NCBI GenBank assembly: GCA_022592445.1
Contig: JABYQR010000030.1
Coordinates: 124,001-188,000, forward strand
Reading direction: 5' to 3'
DNA length: 64,000 bases
Source: Cytidiella melzeri
Taxonomy: Eukaryota > Basidiomycota > Agaricomycetes > Polyporales > Irpicaceae
Part shown: in pieces, positions 46,575 through 57,885 of the stretch
Layout: every line of letters starts with the position of its first letter
Numbering within the stretch: the first letter of the stretch is position 1
Notes under the pieces: model-generated
The model's database searches: none
Told to the model about the DNA's origin: nothing
What the model saw: the letters and a program-made list of their open reading frames with translations, nothing else
Program-made: the position numbers and the translations under genes

Positions 46575-46903
46575 AATTTGTAGATTCAGTGGTTATGGGC
46601 GCGAACATTTTTTTGCATAGCATGGGGCTAAGATACCGAGTGTAGTGGACAATACAAAGTAGATAGCGTAACCAAAAGCCTGTTCATGATACCACACTCG
46701 ACTAGTCGACCATAACTACATGAATTTACTAGCTTGTGCTAATTGAACGCTGCGAGGGTGTGAACAACCTTTGGAGGACTAGAGTAGGCAGTTCAGTGCC
46801 ACTCACGATAGAACATATGACAGAAACGCGTGTGTTCTAGAAAACGTGTCGATAGCACATTCGGATTGCGGGCGATGGAAGCGAAAGCACGATTGGGCAA
46901 GGA
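46575..46903. other. Intergenic
   Basis: 3' flanks of the RTA1 pseudogene and of the minus-strand zinc-ribbon gene; nothing else seen. Confidence 0.5.
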
Positions 46904-47518
46904 TCACAAGTCTTGCAAAAATGCGGCTAGACCTGTGCTACCTCCCGCAGACCGTTCCTTCTCCTGCCGCTCTTTGTTACGGGCCAGCATATCCGATAAG
47001 CCAGACTTTTTCTTCTTCGCGCGTGCTTTGCTGCGGTCGTCTGTAGGTTTTGGATGCTGTGTGGATTTCGAAGGATTTGGTCCGGTCAAGGTCGTGGACA
47101 GAGGCCAAGAGGCAGAGACCTGAGGGTTGGGTGTTGGAATGAAGCTGAAGTCCGGGACAGCGTTGTTTACCGAGGTGGTCGTAGGCTGTTTGGTGACTCC
47201 TGGTGGTGGATCGTCAACCGGTACCTCTTGTTCCTTGCTGCACACCATGCACGACTTCCGCAACACCCGAAGATAAGGCTTGCCAGATCTCCGCGAGGCG
47301 CTCTTGCGCACCACCCGTACAGAGCCTGTGCCTCCCAACAAGTACGTTCCACATGTTATACAATGAGTCGTGTCAAAGGTGTGGCTAGCGGCGTTTGGAG
47401 AATGGATTAGGCGAGAGCGTGTTACATGAAGAGCTGCGATAGCTGGCGAAATGCTCTGTACAACTCTTGGTATAGCGAGCTGAAACTTTAGCGTCGCTGG
47501 ATGTACTTCAGAGGCCAT
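46904..47518 (-). CDS. Rpr2/Snm1-like zinc-ribbon protein (RNase P/MRP subunit family)
   Basis: A single-exon frame of 204 aa from MASEVHPATLKF; an ATG seven codons upstream (47539) is the alternative start. An N-terminal helical part (VVQSISPAIAALHVTRSRLI) precedes a zinc ribbon made by CITCGTYLLGG and CMVCSKEQEVP. The C-terminal third is low-complexity with a basic helix (KARAKKKKSGLSDMLARNKE). This arrangement is that of the Rpr2/Rpp21/Snm1 family, whose members bind RNase P or RNase MRP RNA in the nucleolus and help process tRNA or rRNA precursors. Which of the two enzymes is not decided. It is divergent with the BTB gene starting at 47867 (348 bp between starts). Confidence 0.75.
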   Translation of the reverse strand: MASEVHPATLKFQLAIPRVVQSISPAIAALHVTRSRLIHSPNAASHTFDTTHCITCGTYLLGGTGSVRVVRKSASRRSGKPYLRVLRKSCMVCSKEQEVPVDDPPPGVTKQPTTTSVNNAVPDFSFIPTPNPQVSASWPLSTTLTGPNPSKSTQHPKPTDDRSKARAKKKKSGLSDMLARNKERQEKERSAGGSTGLAAFLQDL

Positions 47519-47866
47519 CGTCGACAGTGGCAGAGACAATAAAGCCGCTAAGTGAGAACCGGCGCCAAATGCATTGTACTTGCCGCAAAGCGCCGAGGGA
47601 CCGTGTTTGTCCTAAAAAGGCAACGTGGATGTTATTGTCTGCTCGTGTTATTGTTCTGCCCTTATACTCTGTCCTCATTTTAGCCATGCACCCTGCGCTC
47701 CGCACCCTTTCTTCACTTTCGTCTTTCCCTTCTGCACCTCGCTTTGACAGCGAACCATTAGCTCTTTGCAACACCCACGACCGTGCTCGTCAGACTCCTC
47801 TCACAACCTCCTGCTGGCCACATTCATATACAACTCAAGTTTCGTCAACGCACCCTTCTCACTCGG

Positions 47867-49430
47867 ATGTCTACCGCATCTATCCCTCGCACCACGAGTA
47901 CTACTCGCATTTCCAAGTCTCCCAAGTCTCCACCAGCATTTCCAGAAGAACGATTTGTACCCGTATCTTCCGTCAAGATGGCTCCCAAGTCACATCGACC
48001 ATCCCTCACTTCTCCAATGAACTGGCTCGGCAGGTCCTCCAGCTCATCTAGCACAGGATCATATGCGCCCTCGAAGCCTGTTCGCATCTCCGAGCCTTTC
48101 GGCACAAGCTCGCTCGACAGGCTAACACGTAGCGGTCAGCTCGGTACAGGCGCTATCGTCGTGCGTACACCGCAAGAAGCCCTTGCAGGCCGCACGAGGA
48201 GTCCGGAGAAACAGGAGCGTATACTTGAAGAGGAGAACGAGGCAGGTGTGGGGCACAGTGCAGACGAGGGTCGTCCTGCCAGTCCGCCTCTCCCCCCTCT
48301 TCCGGGTGACGAGGATGACGAGGAGGCTCTATCTAGCATGTCTAGCACTCCTTCTCCTCCTTCGCGACCTGTTCCCCCAACACCGATTGAAGAGGAACCT
48401 GAGACTCCTTCGACAACTAGTCCGTCTAGTTATAGTCCAAAGTCGAGCACTTCGTTGAGGGTCCTCGACCAATTCCCGCCAGTTCCTGCTCTCCCTGCAA
48501 ACATGCCACCATCTCCCCCACAGGCTCCGTTCGACCCGATTTTGCTGTCGCCTGCTCCCAACGGTGCAATCGACCGCAGCAAGATCATCGTGTCTCTGGA
48601 GACTGCGACTATGACTTACAAGGCCACCCTCAACACGCTCATGTCACGATCATCGTTCCTTGCTACGTACCTACAATCTTTATTGCGGTCACAAGAAGAA
48701 GAGCCGCAGTCGTCTCTACCGCGCGACTCTCAGAGTTCTTTCAACTCGATATTCCACAAGCACCTCGCGTCTTCTGGACTTCTCCCGTCAACTTCTACGT
48801 CCATTCACCTGTTCCTTGACCGCCCAAGTGGACCGTAAGTTCTTTGTTTATTGTAGTCCACTGAGCTTCAGACTGACGATGTGTCCAAGATATGCTCACA
48901 TCCTTTCGTATTTGCGCACCCCGGTATCGACGCCAGAACATCCTGCGGCGTTACCACGTGCAGTCCAGCTCCTTTCTTCGTCGTCATCTCGACTCGAAGC
49001 GTTGCTGGAGCTCCGCGACGAAGCCCGTTACCTCGACCTAGACGAGCTATACAAGCTGTGCACGGATGAATTGCGGGCTCGTCAGAGCCTTGGTCTTAGC
49101 AGGCCGTCGATGCATACCCGCGGGATGAGCAGCATGAGCGTGAGCTCTGGCTCGGTCAAGAGTCTGGGTATGGGCCCACTCCGGGAGAACCTCAAGCAGT
49201 ATGAGGGAGAGGACTACTTCGACCTTCATAAAGGGAAGAGGCTGTCCAGAGACTCTGGCCTCGGCTCTTCCACAAGCAATTCTGTGGCAAGCGCGAAGGC
49301 AAGGGGCAGCATAATGCCAGAGGTCGTCACGACCCCGTCGTTGGTCTCATTCGGCCTTGCACAGCGTCCCAAGCTCCAATCGAAGAAGTCGTCTTCCGTG
49401 CGGGGTCGCCCAACAGGCGACTGGATTTAA
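47867..49430 (+). CDS. BTB/POZ-like domain protein (502 aa)
   Basis: Exons 47867-48834 and 48890-49430 join in frame. The first 235 residues are disordered and S/P-rich with short proline runs (PPLPPLPGDEDDEE). From about 240 the sequence KIIVSLETATMTYKATLNTL, SRSSFLATYLQSL, IHLFLDRPSGPYAHILSYLR, LLELRDEARYLDLDELYKLC follows the BTB fold of the potassium-channel tetramerisation (KCTD) type. The tail is S-rich with RKKSSSVRGRP-like basic ends. KCTD-like proteins oligomerise and often act as Cullin-3 adaptors; this protein's partner is unknown. The open frame begins earlier (47783) without an ATG, so I use the first in-frame ATG. Confidence 0.75.
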
Positions 49431-49731
49431 CGAGTACAATGGTTTTTGACGTTCATTTTGGGAAAGCCCCAACTGGTATTTAACGACCTCGTTCGCTCTG
49501 ACTTCGTCTATGTTCACCTTACGACTGCCGACTGCTTTAATGCGACCCAGGATATTGTCCGCTAACGCTCTTTCTCTACTGATCATTGTACATTAGCCAC
49601 ACACACCATGCCTGTCCTTACCTTCTTGTATCCTTATAGAATTTGTACTTGTACTAGGTATACTTTGTGGAGATGTTTTGCACGCTGCGGCGCCATTTGT
49701 TCCGTAGCAGTGGCAATCAATGACATTTCGT
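49431..49731. other. Intergenic between convergent genes
   Basis: 3' flanks of the BTB gene and of the following minus-strand gene; nothing else seen. Confidence 0.5.
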
Positions 49732-50294
49732 TTAACGCTTCGGCGCCCACAACTCGTACAGTTCTTTGTCCGCAGGATCGAAGCAAGTCACGATAGACGG
49801 GTCGGAGCGAACGACCAGCTTTCTGACCGGTGTGCCTATGTTCATCAGCTGCATATTTTGCGCGGATTGGAGTGCAGAGAGGCGCAGGGAGGGACGAGAG
49901 TCCAGTGCACGCGAGATGTTGCCCGAGGTTGAAGCTGTGGCTGAGCTTGGGGGTGAAGCGTTTTCAGCTGGCCGTGGAGAGCCCTGTAGAAGCAACGTGA
50001 AGCAACGTGTAGAGAGAGTACAAATGAGTACGAGCTGGGGTATTCGTAAGCGAACCTAGCTTGATCTGACCGGTTGAGGAGTGGAAGGCCGTCGGTTCCG
50101 CAGACTGGCATCGGGGTCTGTTGGGACGTCCCGACCTATAGAGACAGTGAGAAACGGCCTGCAGCAACAAGGTATCAGTGTGGTCACCTGGAGAAGTAAA
50201 AGGCGATGTCAAACGCGTCGAGGATGCCATGAATGTGCTAGTTTTCCTCACCAGAGGTGCAGAGTTGAGGAGCGTGATGGCCAAGCTGTGACAT
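49732..50294 (-). CDS. Small conserved-looking protein, unrecognised, multi-exon
   Basis: The last exon is clear: GNISRALDSRPSLRLSAL, NMQLMNIGTPVRKLVVRSDP, FDPADKELYELWAPKR, then a stop at 49734-49732. Upstream, an ATG at 50294 (MSQLGHHAPQLCTS) joins after a 54-nt-class intron to GDHTDTLLLQAVSHCLYRS and FHSSTGQIKL. The joint between QIKL and the last exon (GTTCGC donor near 50057, CTACAG acceptor near 49986) leaves the frame off by two, so one splice site is misassigned or the sequence has an error. The C-terminal block looks strongly conserved but I cannot name the family. It is divergent from vid27, 111 bp between starts. Confidence 0.5.
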
Positions 50295-50405
50295 AACGTG
50301 ATCTTGAGTCACGTTGATGTGACCGAACGCGGCGCGATCGGTGCGTCACAGGGGCCGCAAACAAGTTGAAGCACTTCAAGAGCTTTCTTTCTGACCACCA
50401 CCACC

Positions 50406-53216
50406 ATGAATATTTTCCGCAGTTGTACGTGTTTTGCTGATCCGGCATGGTTCATTTGCTGATATACATCTCTACCAGTGATGGGAAAGGTCTGGCGTAA
50501 GTCTCAGATCAGTTTTCGCGCACCAAGCCCGCCTTGACATCATCGTCTTTATCTTAGACGATCCTAATGCTGCAGAGGTCGTGAAGATATCCGAGGGTCA
50601 GCTGTATCTGGTTCGGGAAGAGACTATTCGAAGTGACAGGGAGTGCATGTGCGTATACTTATGTAAGAACGCGCTTTCGAATGAGAATTCGACCTCTGCT
50701 GCACAGATACAACGATGCCATGGCCACCATCCGGCGAGTACCCTCCATCGACCATCACTTTCAGCTTGTCATCACCCGAGTATACGAGGATGGTGATCAG
50801 GAGCTGCTAGAGGATGAGGATGAAAGTGAGTTTAGAACTTGTTTGTGCTTTTTGAAAGGCCAAAACTTTTCGCAGCGGACGAGGAGCGTACGTTCCTCAT
50901 TGGGGAGGAACTGCACTTCAGGACGGGCCAAACTGATGGCGACCCTACTTTCATATGGCGGGATATCGAAGGCGACGCCACCGAGTTCTATGAGTTTGTT
51001 GCAAGAGGCACCAATGAACCGACGAGGGCCTTCTTCGAGACTTGTATGTACCGGGCTATGTATGAGCGGAAATACAAGACCACTGCCGACAGTACGCAGG
51101 ACAAGGATTTGGCGGAGTTCATCTGGCAGTGCGTAATTTCGTATTACCTGAAGCGTGTTCTAATCAGCGCACATAGGCCTCCACCACCCAAGAATGAGAA
51201 AGCCAAAGCCACCAAGAAACGCTCTACATCCTCACAGTATCTAGAAGAGCCTATATCCTCTCAAGCTTCGGCCTCCCAGTCTACCGCATCTGAAAGCGAA
51301 GTGCTAGAGGCGCTACCAACACCACACATTGATCCTGGCATACAGACCTACACCGGTGCAGTTGCCATGCTTCACCGCCATGACTATGAGCAGGGCAGAT
51401 TTGTGCAGGAGCACGCAGTATTTGCACAGATTGTCCGACTAGTCAATAGTCCTCCATTCGAGTACTACCTCATGGCAGCAAATGGCGAACACGTTTTTCT
51501 AAGCCATCAGATCACTTCCGACATGAACCAGAACATCGCCAGGAGCATCAAGTCGCTAACATGGAACCATATCAGCGACGGCATTGGGGAAAGTTGGTGT
51601 TTGGAGTTCTATGCAGACGAGGATTTCAAGAACGTCATTGAGGGCCTGACGATCGCCCTTTGGGAACACGGTAATCAGTTTTCATGGGCAAAGGCAAAGG
51701 TACATATATGAAACTACATCTTGTGCTCTGTCTTACCCAATGTTAAAAACAGGCGGATGAGCAGGCATATGCAAGGAGCGCCAATGAGGATGTCGAAATG
51801 AAGGATGTCGAGGACGAGTCTGATGACGAAGAAGCTGTCCTCGATGAACTTGGTGAGTGCTTTTCGTCTCTTACAATCGAGAACAGATGTCTCACCATAT
51901 CGCAGAGAAAGAGGATGATGACGAATCAGAACAGGAAGACGACGATGACGTCTCTGAAGACGAGGAAGATCGACCCCCAGCGTTGGGCAAAGGCGAGAAG
52001 AACTCTCAGCTGACCGTTGGCTATAAGGGCGACAGATCATATGTCGTTCGTGGCAACAACATTGGTGTCTTCAGTCATACAGGAGATCACGGTCAAGTCA
52101 AGTACCACGCGACTATTGGCAAGATTGCGGTGCCGAAGACTGGACGTGCCATCAAGCCCAAACAGGTTATGCTACACGAGCAAGACACCAAGATGGTGAT
52201 CATGGACGAGGGCGCGCCGAACTCCCTCTTCGAGCTCGACATCGAGCGCGGGAAGATCGTTGAAGAGTGGAAGGTGAACGAGAACATCCCTGTCAAGTAC
52301 ATCGCCCCCGATAGCAAGTTCGCACCGATGACACGCGAGCAAACGTTGGTAGGAGCCTCCGGGAACGCACTTTTCCGAATCGACCCTCGCATGAGCGGCG
52401 ATAAGATGGTAGAAAGCCAGTACAAGCAGTACGCGGGCAAGAATAAATTCTCAGGTGTGACCACCACTGCTGCAGGCAAACTTGCCGTCGCATCCGAGAA
52501 GGGTGACATCAGGCTGTTCGACGCGATTGGCAAGAACGCGAAGACGGCGCTGCCTCCGCTTGGAGATCCCATTATCGGCGTGGATGTCACATCGGATGGA
52601 AGATGGGTGGTCGCAACGACGAAGACATACTTGTTGCTGATTGATACTTTAATCGGAGAGGGACGCTATGCGGGCAGTTTGGGCTTTGATAGGAGCTTCC
52701 CTGCGGACGCGAAGCCGATACCGAGGAGATTGCAGCTGAGAGCGGAGCATGTTGCGTATATGGGACATGCGGTGGATTTCACGCCTGCAAGGTGCGTCAT
52801 CGCATGTTAGTATCAAGTGCCACACGTCAACTGAAACCAACTCCAATCGGACAGGTTCAACACAGGCGAAGGTCAGCAAGAGAACGCGATCATCACCTCG
52901 ACAGGCGAATTCGTCGTCGCGTGGGACTTTGGCAAGGTCAAGAAGGGCTTGCTCGACAGATACGAAATCAAGAAGTACGAGGATCACGTTGTGCAAGACA
53001 ACTTCAAGTTTGGTGATGATAAGGAAATCGTGCGTGTTCTTGTCTCCTGCTCTGCTTGGCTTTGATTGACTCGTTTACTTTACGTAGATTGTTGCAATGG
53101 AGAACAACGTCGTTGCTGTCAACAAGAAGGCTCTGCGTAAGCCGACACGAGCGTCACTCGCCACGCCGACGAGGAACTTGCGTAGTCGGTCAAGTATCGT
53201 GAACAGCCCGTTTTGA
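50406..53216 (+). CDS. vid27: Vid27 family protein, 9 exons (785 aa)
   Basis: Exons 50406-50421, 50479-50496, 50558-50648, 50707-50825, 50876-51699, 51753-51852, 51906-52791, 52855-53029 and 53088-53216 close in frame. The N terminus (MGKVWHDPNAAEVVKISEGQ, LYLVREETIRSDRECIYN) and a PH-like middle region are followed by an acidic stretch at about residues 375-410 (EKEDDDESEQEDDDD). The C-terminal propeller contains GVFSHTGDHGQVKYHATIG, DTKMVIMDEGAPNSLFELD, GDIRLFDAIGKNAKTALPPL and EFVVAWDFGKVKKGLLDRY. Length is almost that of yeast Vid27 (782 aa). Yeast Vid27 is linked to vacuole import and degradation of gluconeogenic enzymes; its molecular role is poorly known. The first two exons are only 16 and 18 nt. 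Confidence 0.95.
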
Positions 53217-53775
53217 TCTCTAGCGGTGTTAGTCTGTCCTGGAGTGTTACGACGTAAGAAAAAAAAACAATGTAAAGTCTAGGTAATCAGTATTTTCTAT
53301 ACCCGTCGCCCGTGTTGGTAGCTTTTGACATCATGCGTATTACCCTGTATCTCTGTTCACCAGCCTCCATCAATTTGTGCACCCAGATTGTTTGTATGCG
53401 ATACCTTGATGACTAGTCCCAGGATCTGAAGCTCGTAATGAAAAGATTCTATATTTCCGCCGCATCTGTATCACTTGTTATTTCTGTGGCCATAGACGTG
53501 CATGGTTCACTACTCTGCTCCGTTCAGGCTCTTCAGAGTCCTCATCATCTTGACTCCGTATTGCGTAACACTTGCTGCCAGTGTTGTCGTGGTGATTTCT
53601 GTCACAGGCAGCACTCGTCAAGCGGCTATCCCAGGTATTTTTAAAGACTTATATGCATGAGTGTAACGAAAATAGCCAACGTGTGTGTAGTGCAAACGGA
53701 TGCAATGCGGAGTCATCATGAGCGTCAAACGAGAAGGATGAGTGAAACGCGAATTACCGAAAGCGGAAACAGCGC
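53217..53775. other. Intergenic, no gene seen
   Basis: vid27 3' flank with an A-run near 53265, then sequence without motifs. Confidence 0.5.
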
Positions 53776-55040
53776 TGAATGACTACGATTCCAACCACCG
53801 CTGAAGCCGCACGCGGCCTGTTTGCGTTTTTGCAAGCCTTGCTTCCCTTCCTACGTCTTTTTGTATGTGTTCATCGGTATCCCGACTTGTTTCGTCCGGC
53901 TAAATGTGTAATAGAAACCCGAAATTCACCGAAAACTAGCGGGGGCACAAAAGACAATGCGTCAAATCGGGCTACAGCTCATCGCGGAAAAAGAAGGCAT
54001 TAATCGTCGTTGCGAGCGGGCAGGGCAATATCGAGAGTCTGGAAGGATGTCCACGGGCGTGATCTGGTGACGTTGCTCATCAAGGCAAATATACCCGAGA
54101 GTCAACGGTTAACAGACGAGGAGGTTCTCGCGCGTAAACAAACCCTGCATTTTACAGCCAAGCAACTTATGGAGGTCCCGACATTCATCACCGCAGGGCA
54201 GGATAAAACGTATACGGCGATAACGTGGACGCTACTCGAACTGACACATCATTCAGAAGCCCAACGCAACTCCAAGATAAACTTTTCACTGTTTCGACAG
54301 AGAATCCGACCATGAAAGAGCTGCAAGCACGACCTCGCCTAGACATGGTCGTCAAGGACGCTTCGGCGCTGCGTCGTTATCCATTCGTGCCGTATACAGC
54401 TCACATAGCGATGTAAGGCGACGTAATCCCTTGTGTCATGCCCTGTACAGACAGAGATGCTGTTCAAGATATGAGTTCGGTATGTGAGCTGTCTATGTTC
54501 TTTGGGTTTGCTGCTCAAAGAATATCAACAAAGTGCAGAAGAGCGACATTGGCATCGTCTCACTTCAATCTGTGCACAGATATAAGCTTTACTGGGGCGA
54601 AAACGCCGTGGAATTCATTTTGCGTCGTTGGCTCTTTGCCGTGCTTTTTTTTCATGAATACTAAGCACCATATTTCCTGTTCAATATACCAGAACGTTGG
54701 GAAACCCTTCCGGACTTCGTTGCCTCCCTCCCTGGTGTGTTCGGCCATCTACTCACTTTCCTCGGAGGACCCAGGTCATGCATCGGATACCGTTTCTCAC
54801 TCGTCAAGTGCGTGTATACAGACTTTTTTGTGACCAAAAGCTGACCCGCTCTCATCAATAATCGTAAAATGAAAGCCTTGCACTTCGCACTTCGTCCGTT
54901 CGTATTATTTCGAGCCGGATGTCCCTGCAGATAAGATCAAGGCGAAGAGAAACGCTGTCCAGCGTGCTGTAGTTGTTGGGGACGATGGCAAGGAGGAAGC
55001 GACGACGCCATCCCTCATTAGGCCGTATGTCCACGCATAA
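53776..55040 (+). pseudogene. Cytochrome P450 remnant
   Basis: Ordered P450 pieces appear in shifting frames: RGLFAFLQALLPFLRL, MRQIGLQLIAEKEG, DVHGRDLVTLLIKANIPES, QRLTDEEVLA, FITAGQDKTYTAITWTLLEL (the I-helix, where AGxET would be expected), CTDRDAVQDMSS, then IPERWETLPDFVASLPGVFG, the heme-binding loop LTFLGGPRSCIGYRFSLV with its cysteine ligand, and SYYFEPDVPADKIKAK. The conserved ExxR and the 5' part (membrane anchor) are missing or unrecognisable, and several frameshifts separate the blocks. It is a decayed gene; a monooxygenase once, now not functional. Confidence 0.8.
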
Positions 55041-55457
55041 TACTTGAGCGGTTCAGGCTCCCACCGGGGATATTTTTTTGGCTTCAAGTTGGACTGTACC
55101 GCTTGAGCAACTTCACACAGTATCCGCGTATAGCATGCTGCCGACGTCAACGGATCGTGCTGTTTTCTCACTATACATATGACGGTGCGTACAATACTCT
55201 AAACCTGGTTAGCATAATCCATACACCCGAACATAATCCACTCAAAGCATGACAAGCAGTCTTCCACCTGAGGTATCACATGTCCTGAATTGACGCCAGT
55301 GTTATGTTCACACCGTGTACGAGGTTTAGCGGGCTCGCAGCCGTCGAGCGTCGACGGATGATCCTTTCATCCATGCACCTATATATATTGGCCTCTACGT
55401 CAGGCCGCGGTAAACCGGGAAGGCTAACCCCAGCTCTGTTCCCTGTGAAGCCTCGGT
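55041..55457. other. Intergenic between P450 remnant and MetE-C-like gene
   Basis: No coding motif; presumed promoter of the next gene, with a TATATATA-like stretch (CTATATATATTGG) near 55379. Confidence 0.5.
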
Positions 55458-57224
55458 ATGTCCCTGCACCTCCATCCCCCCTTTCGTGCGGAGCACCTTG
55501 GGTCGTTGAAGCGACCTGCCAAGCTCCTCGAGAAACGCGACGCATTTGACAAGAAGGAGATCTCGGCAGAAGAGTTGAAGAACACTGAAGATGAAGCTAT
55601 CAAGGCGATCGTACAAATGCAGCGCGAAGTAGGGATTAAATCTATTACGGATGGCGAGTTTAGAAGGTATGTTTCATCTCAAATTATTGTTGTTGTGCGA
55701 TATTAATATTTGAACGAAGACATATGTTCTTCGACGGAGTGTTTGATAATATGGAGGGAATGGAACATGTACCTGAAGGTAGGACTTTACCGGCGTTTCA
55801 TTTTGTAGCTGCTAATGACCTATATATCAGTTCCATTATACATGTTCATGGTACGTCCATACTCTAGACCGTCGGCACTGAGTCTACTTACAACAACACC
55901 AGGAATACGTGCCCGACTACATAGCGTTCAAGAAATGGGAGTTCAAGGGTGCAGATTCTTACATCTGCAAGGTATGGGGTCCGACATTCCATCGTTTGTT
56001 CTACCATAACTGTCATTGCTACACAGGGAAAGCTGAAGAGGACGAAACCGTTTTACGTTCCTCAGTTTGAACAGCTGAAAGCATTCACGAAGCCTGAAGT
56101 AGATTTATGCTGATCTCTCCAACTTGCGCAATGCTCATACCACATACTCCACAGGAACATGCGGGTCTCAAAATTACAATGTGCGCACCCGAGTGGTACC
56201 ATCTGCGCCACGGAGAGTATGCCTACGACAAAAACATTTACAAGAACGACGGTACGTGCACGGACGAGCAAAACGCTGTACTTTGATCACCCAACCGGAA
56301 TTTGGCTCTCCAGCGGAATACTTTGCAGATATTGCAGTCGCATATCAAGAGGAGATCCAAGCTCTGTATGAGGCGGGTTGCAGTACGTCAAATGATATCC
56401 TGTCAGCCGATTGAAGAGTCGATTCATACCAATCCACCTTTCAGGAAATATCCAGATTGATGACCCCTTGCTAGCCTACTTCTGCGCCGAGTCTATGATC
56501 AAAGGCATGGAGGAACGTGGCATTGACCACGAAGCTATTTTGGACACTTACATCAAGGCCTATAACGACTGCCTCAAGGGACACCCGAAAGATATGACTG
56601 TTGGCTTGCATCTTTGTAGGGGTAATTTCAGAGTAAGCCCTAGCTTCTGCACTGTATGTCAGAGCGTGATTTCTTGACGAAAGGTGTCAATAGGGTGGCA
56701 TGCACTTCAGCGAAGGTGGCTACGACCGCATCGCGATCAAACTGTTCACGCAAATTGACGTGGACGTCTACTACCTCGAATATGACACTGAACGCGCGGG
56801 AACCTTTGAACCTCTCAAACATCTCCCGAAGCATAAAGTAGTTGTCTTGGGATTGATCACGTCCAAGTTCCCCAAGGTAAGTACCGAGCTGTGCTTTTCT
56901 TCCTATGCAGTTCATGGATGCGCGTCCGATATAGCTTGAAGACCCCGTGGAGCTGAAGAAGAAGATACACGCAGCTGCAGAGGTTATTGCTGGAGGGACG
57001 GAGAAACGGTCTTTTGAGGAAGCGATGAACCAGTGCGTGATTTTTCTGTCAATTTTACGTTATGCTTTCTCTTACCGAGCAACGATGTCGGCAGGATCTG
57101 CATCAGCCCTCAGTGCGGATTCGCATCTCACGCTGAAGGAAACCCGGTCACCGAAGAGGACGTGAAGCGCAAACTGGCACTGGTTGTTCAGACTGCGAAG
57201 GACGTCTGGCCCTCAGACGCATGA
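55458..57224 (+). CDS. MetE C-terminal-domain-like (UROD/MetE-like) enzyme, about 11 exons
   Basis: From MSLHLHPPFRAEHLGSLKRP, many small exons join by clear GT-AG sites into about 375 aa: IKSITDGEFRRHMFFDGVFD, YVPDYIAFKKWEFKGAD, KITMCAPEWYHLRHGEYAYD, NIQIDDPLLAYFCAES, MTVGLHLCRGNFRGGMHFSE, VDVYYLEYDTERAG, VVVLGLITSKFPKL and ICISPQCGFASHAEGNPVTE. This is the standalone C-terminal domain of cobalamin-independent methionine synthase. The likely zinc ligands are visible (His and Cys of GLHLCRGN, Cys of SPQCGFAS). Such fungal proteins lack the MetE N-terminal half; their exact substrate is not known. Exon ends beyond the first (55666) are given only approximately here. Confidence 0.88.
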
Positions 57225-57885
57225 CTCATGATGGGCATTATCCCCTGGTTTGAGGGGGTAAACTGAATCAGTTGTATTTTAGCGGTCCACTGTTACGAAG
57301 TAACCTTGTATTGTAGGTTCACCAGCGCATAGTCTGGGAAAATGTGTTCAACCACAGGCCGTGGAGTTTATTGTATCACATCTGCAGGGGAAAACCACGA
57401 TGTGAGGCGTAGCTAAACGTTAGACGTAGGCCTGTACGAAGTGCGTTAGCTATGCTGCGCGAAGTGACCATGGGAGGAAGACTAGAAATGGTTTGCCTGC
57501 TATGTTTTCGGTCGGTGATGCACACCTTAAAGTTGAGTAATCGACGTGGCGAGCCGTAAGATCTTCAGGCAAAGACGTCTAAGCTCTTACCTTGTTACGG
57601 TCACGAATGGGAGTTTCAAGCAGACAAACTTCCACCACAACGAAGGATGACAGTTGAATCAATTGAGGATTTGGCGAACGTACGTAGACTACACCAGGTA
57701 ACCCATTCGCTCGCACAAGGCTCTGCGCCTGGTGGCCGTAGCACAGTTGCAGGCGGTATGAACCAGCCACAATCCTGCGATTAGCATGTTTTACAGGCAG
57801 ATGAACATACACCCAGCCGCGATATAAGCAAGACTTTAGGACAGCGGTAAGCAACAGATTCTTGCTCAACGCCATAAACGCACCT
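57225..57885. other. Intergenic between convergent genes
   Basis: 3' flanks only; an open frame at 57579-57875 on the minus strand has no recognisable motif. Confidence 0.5.
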
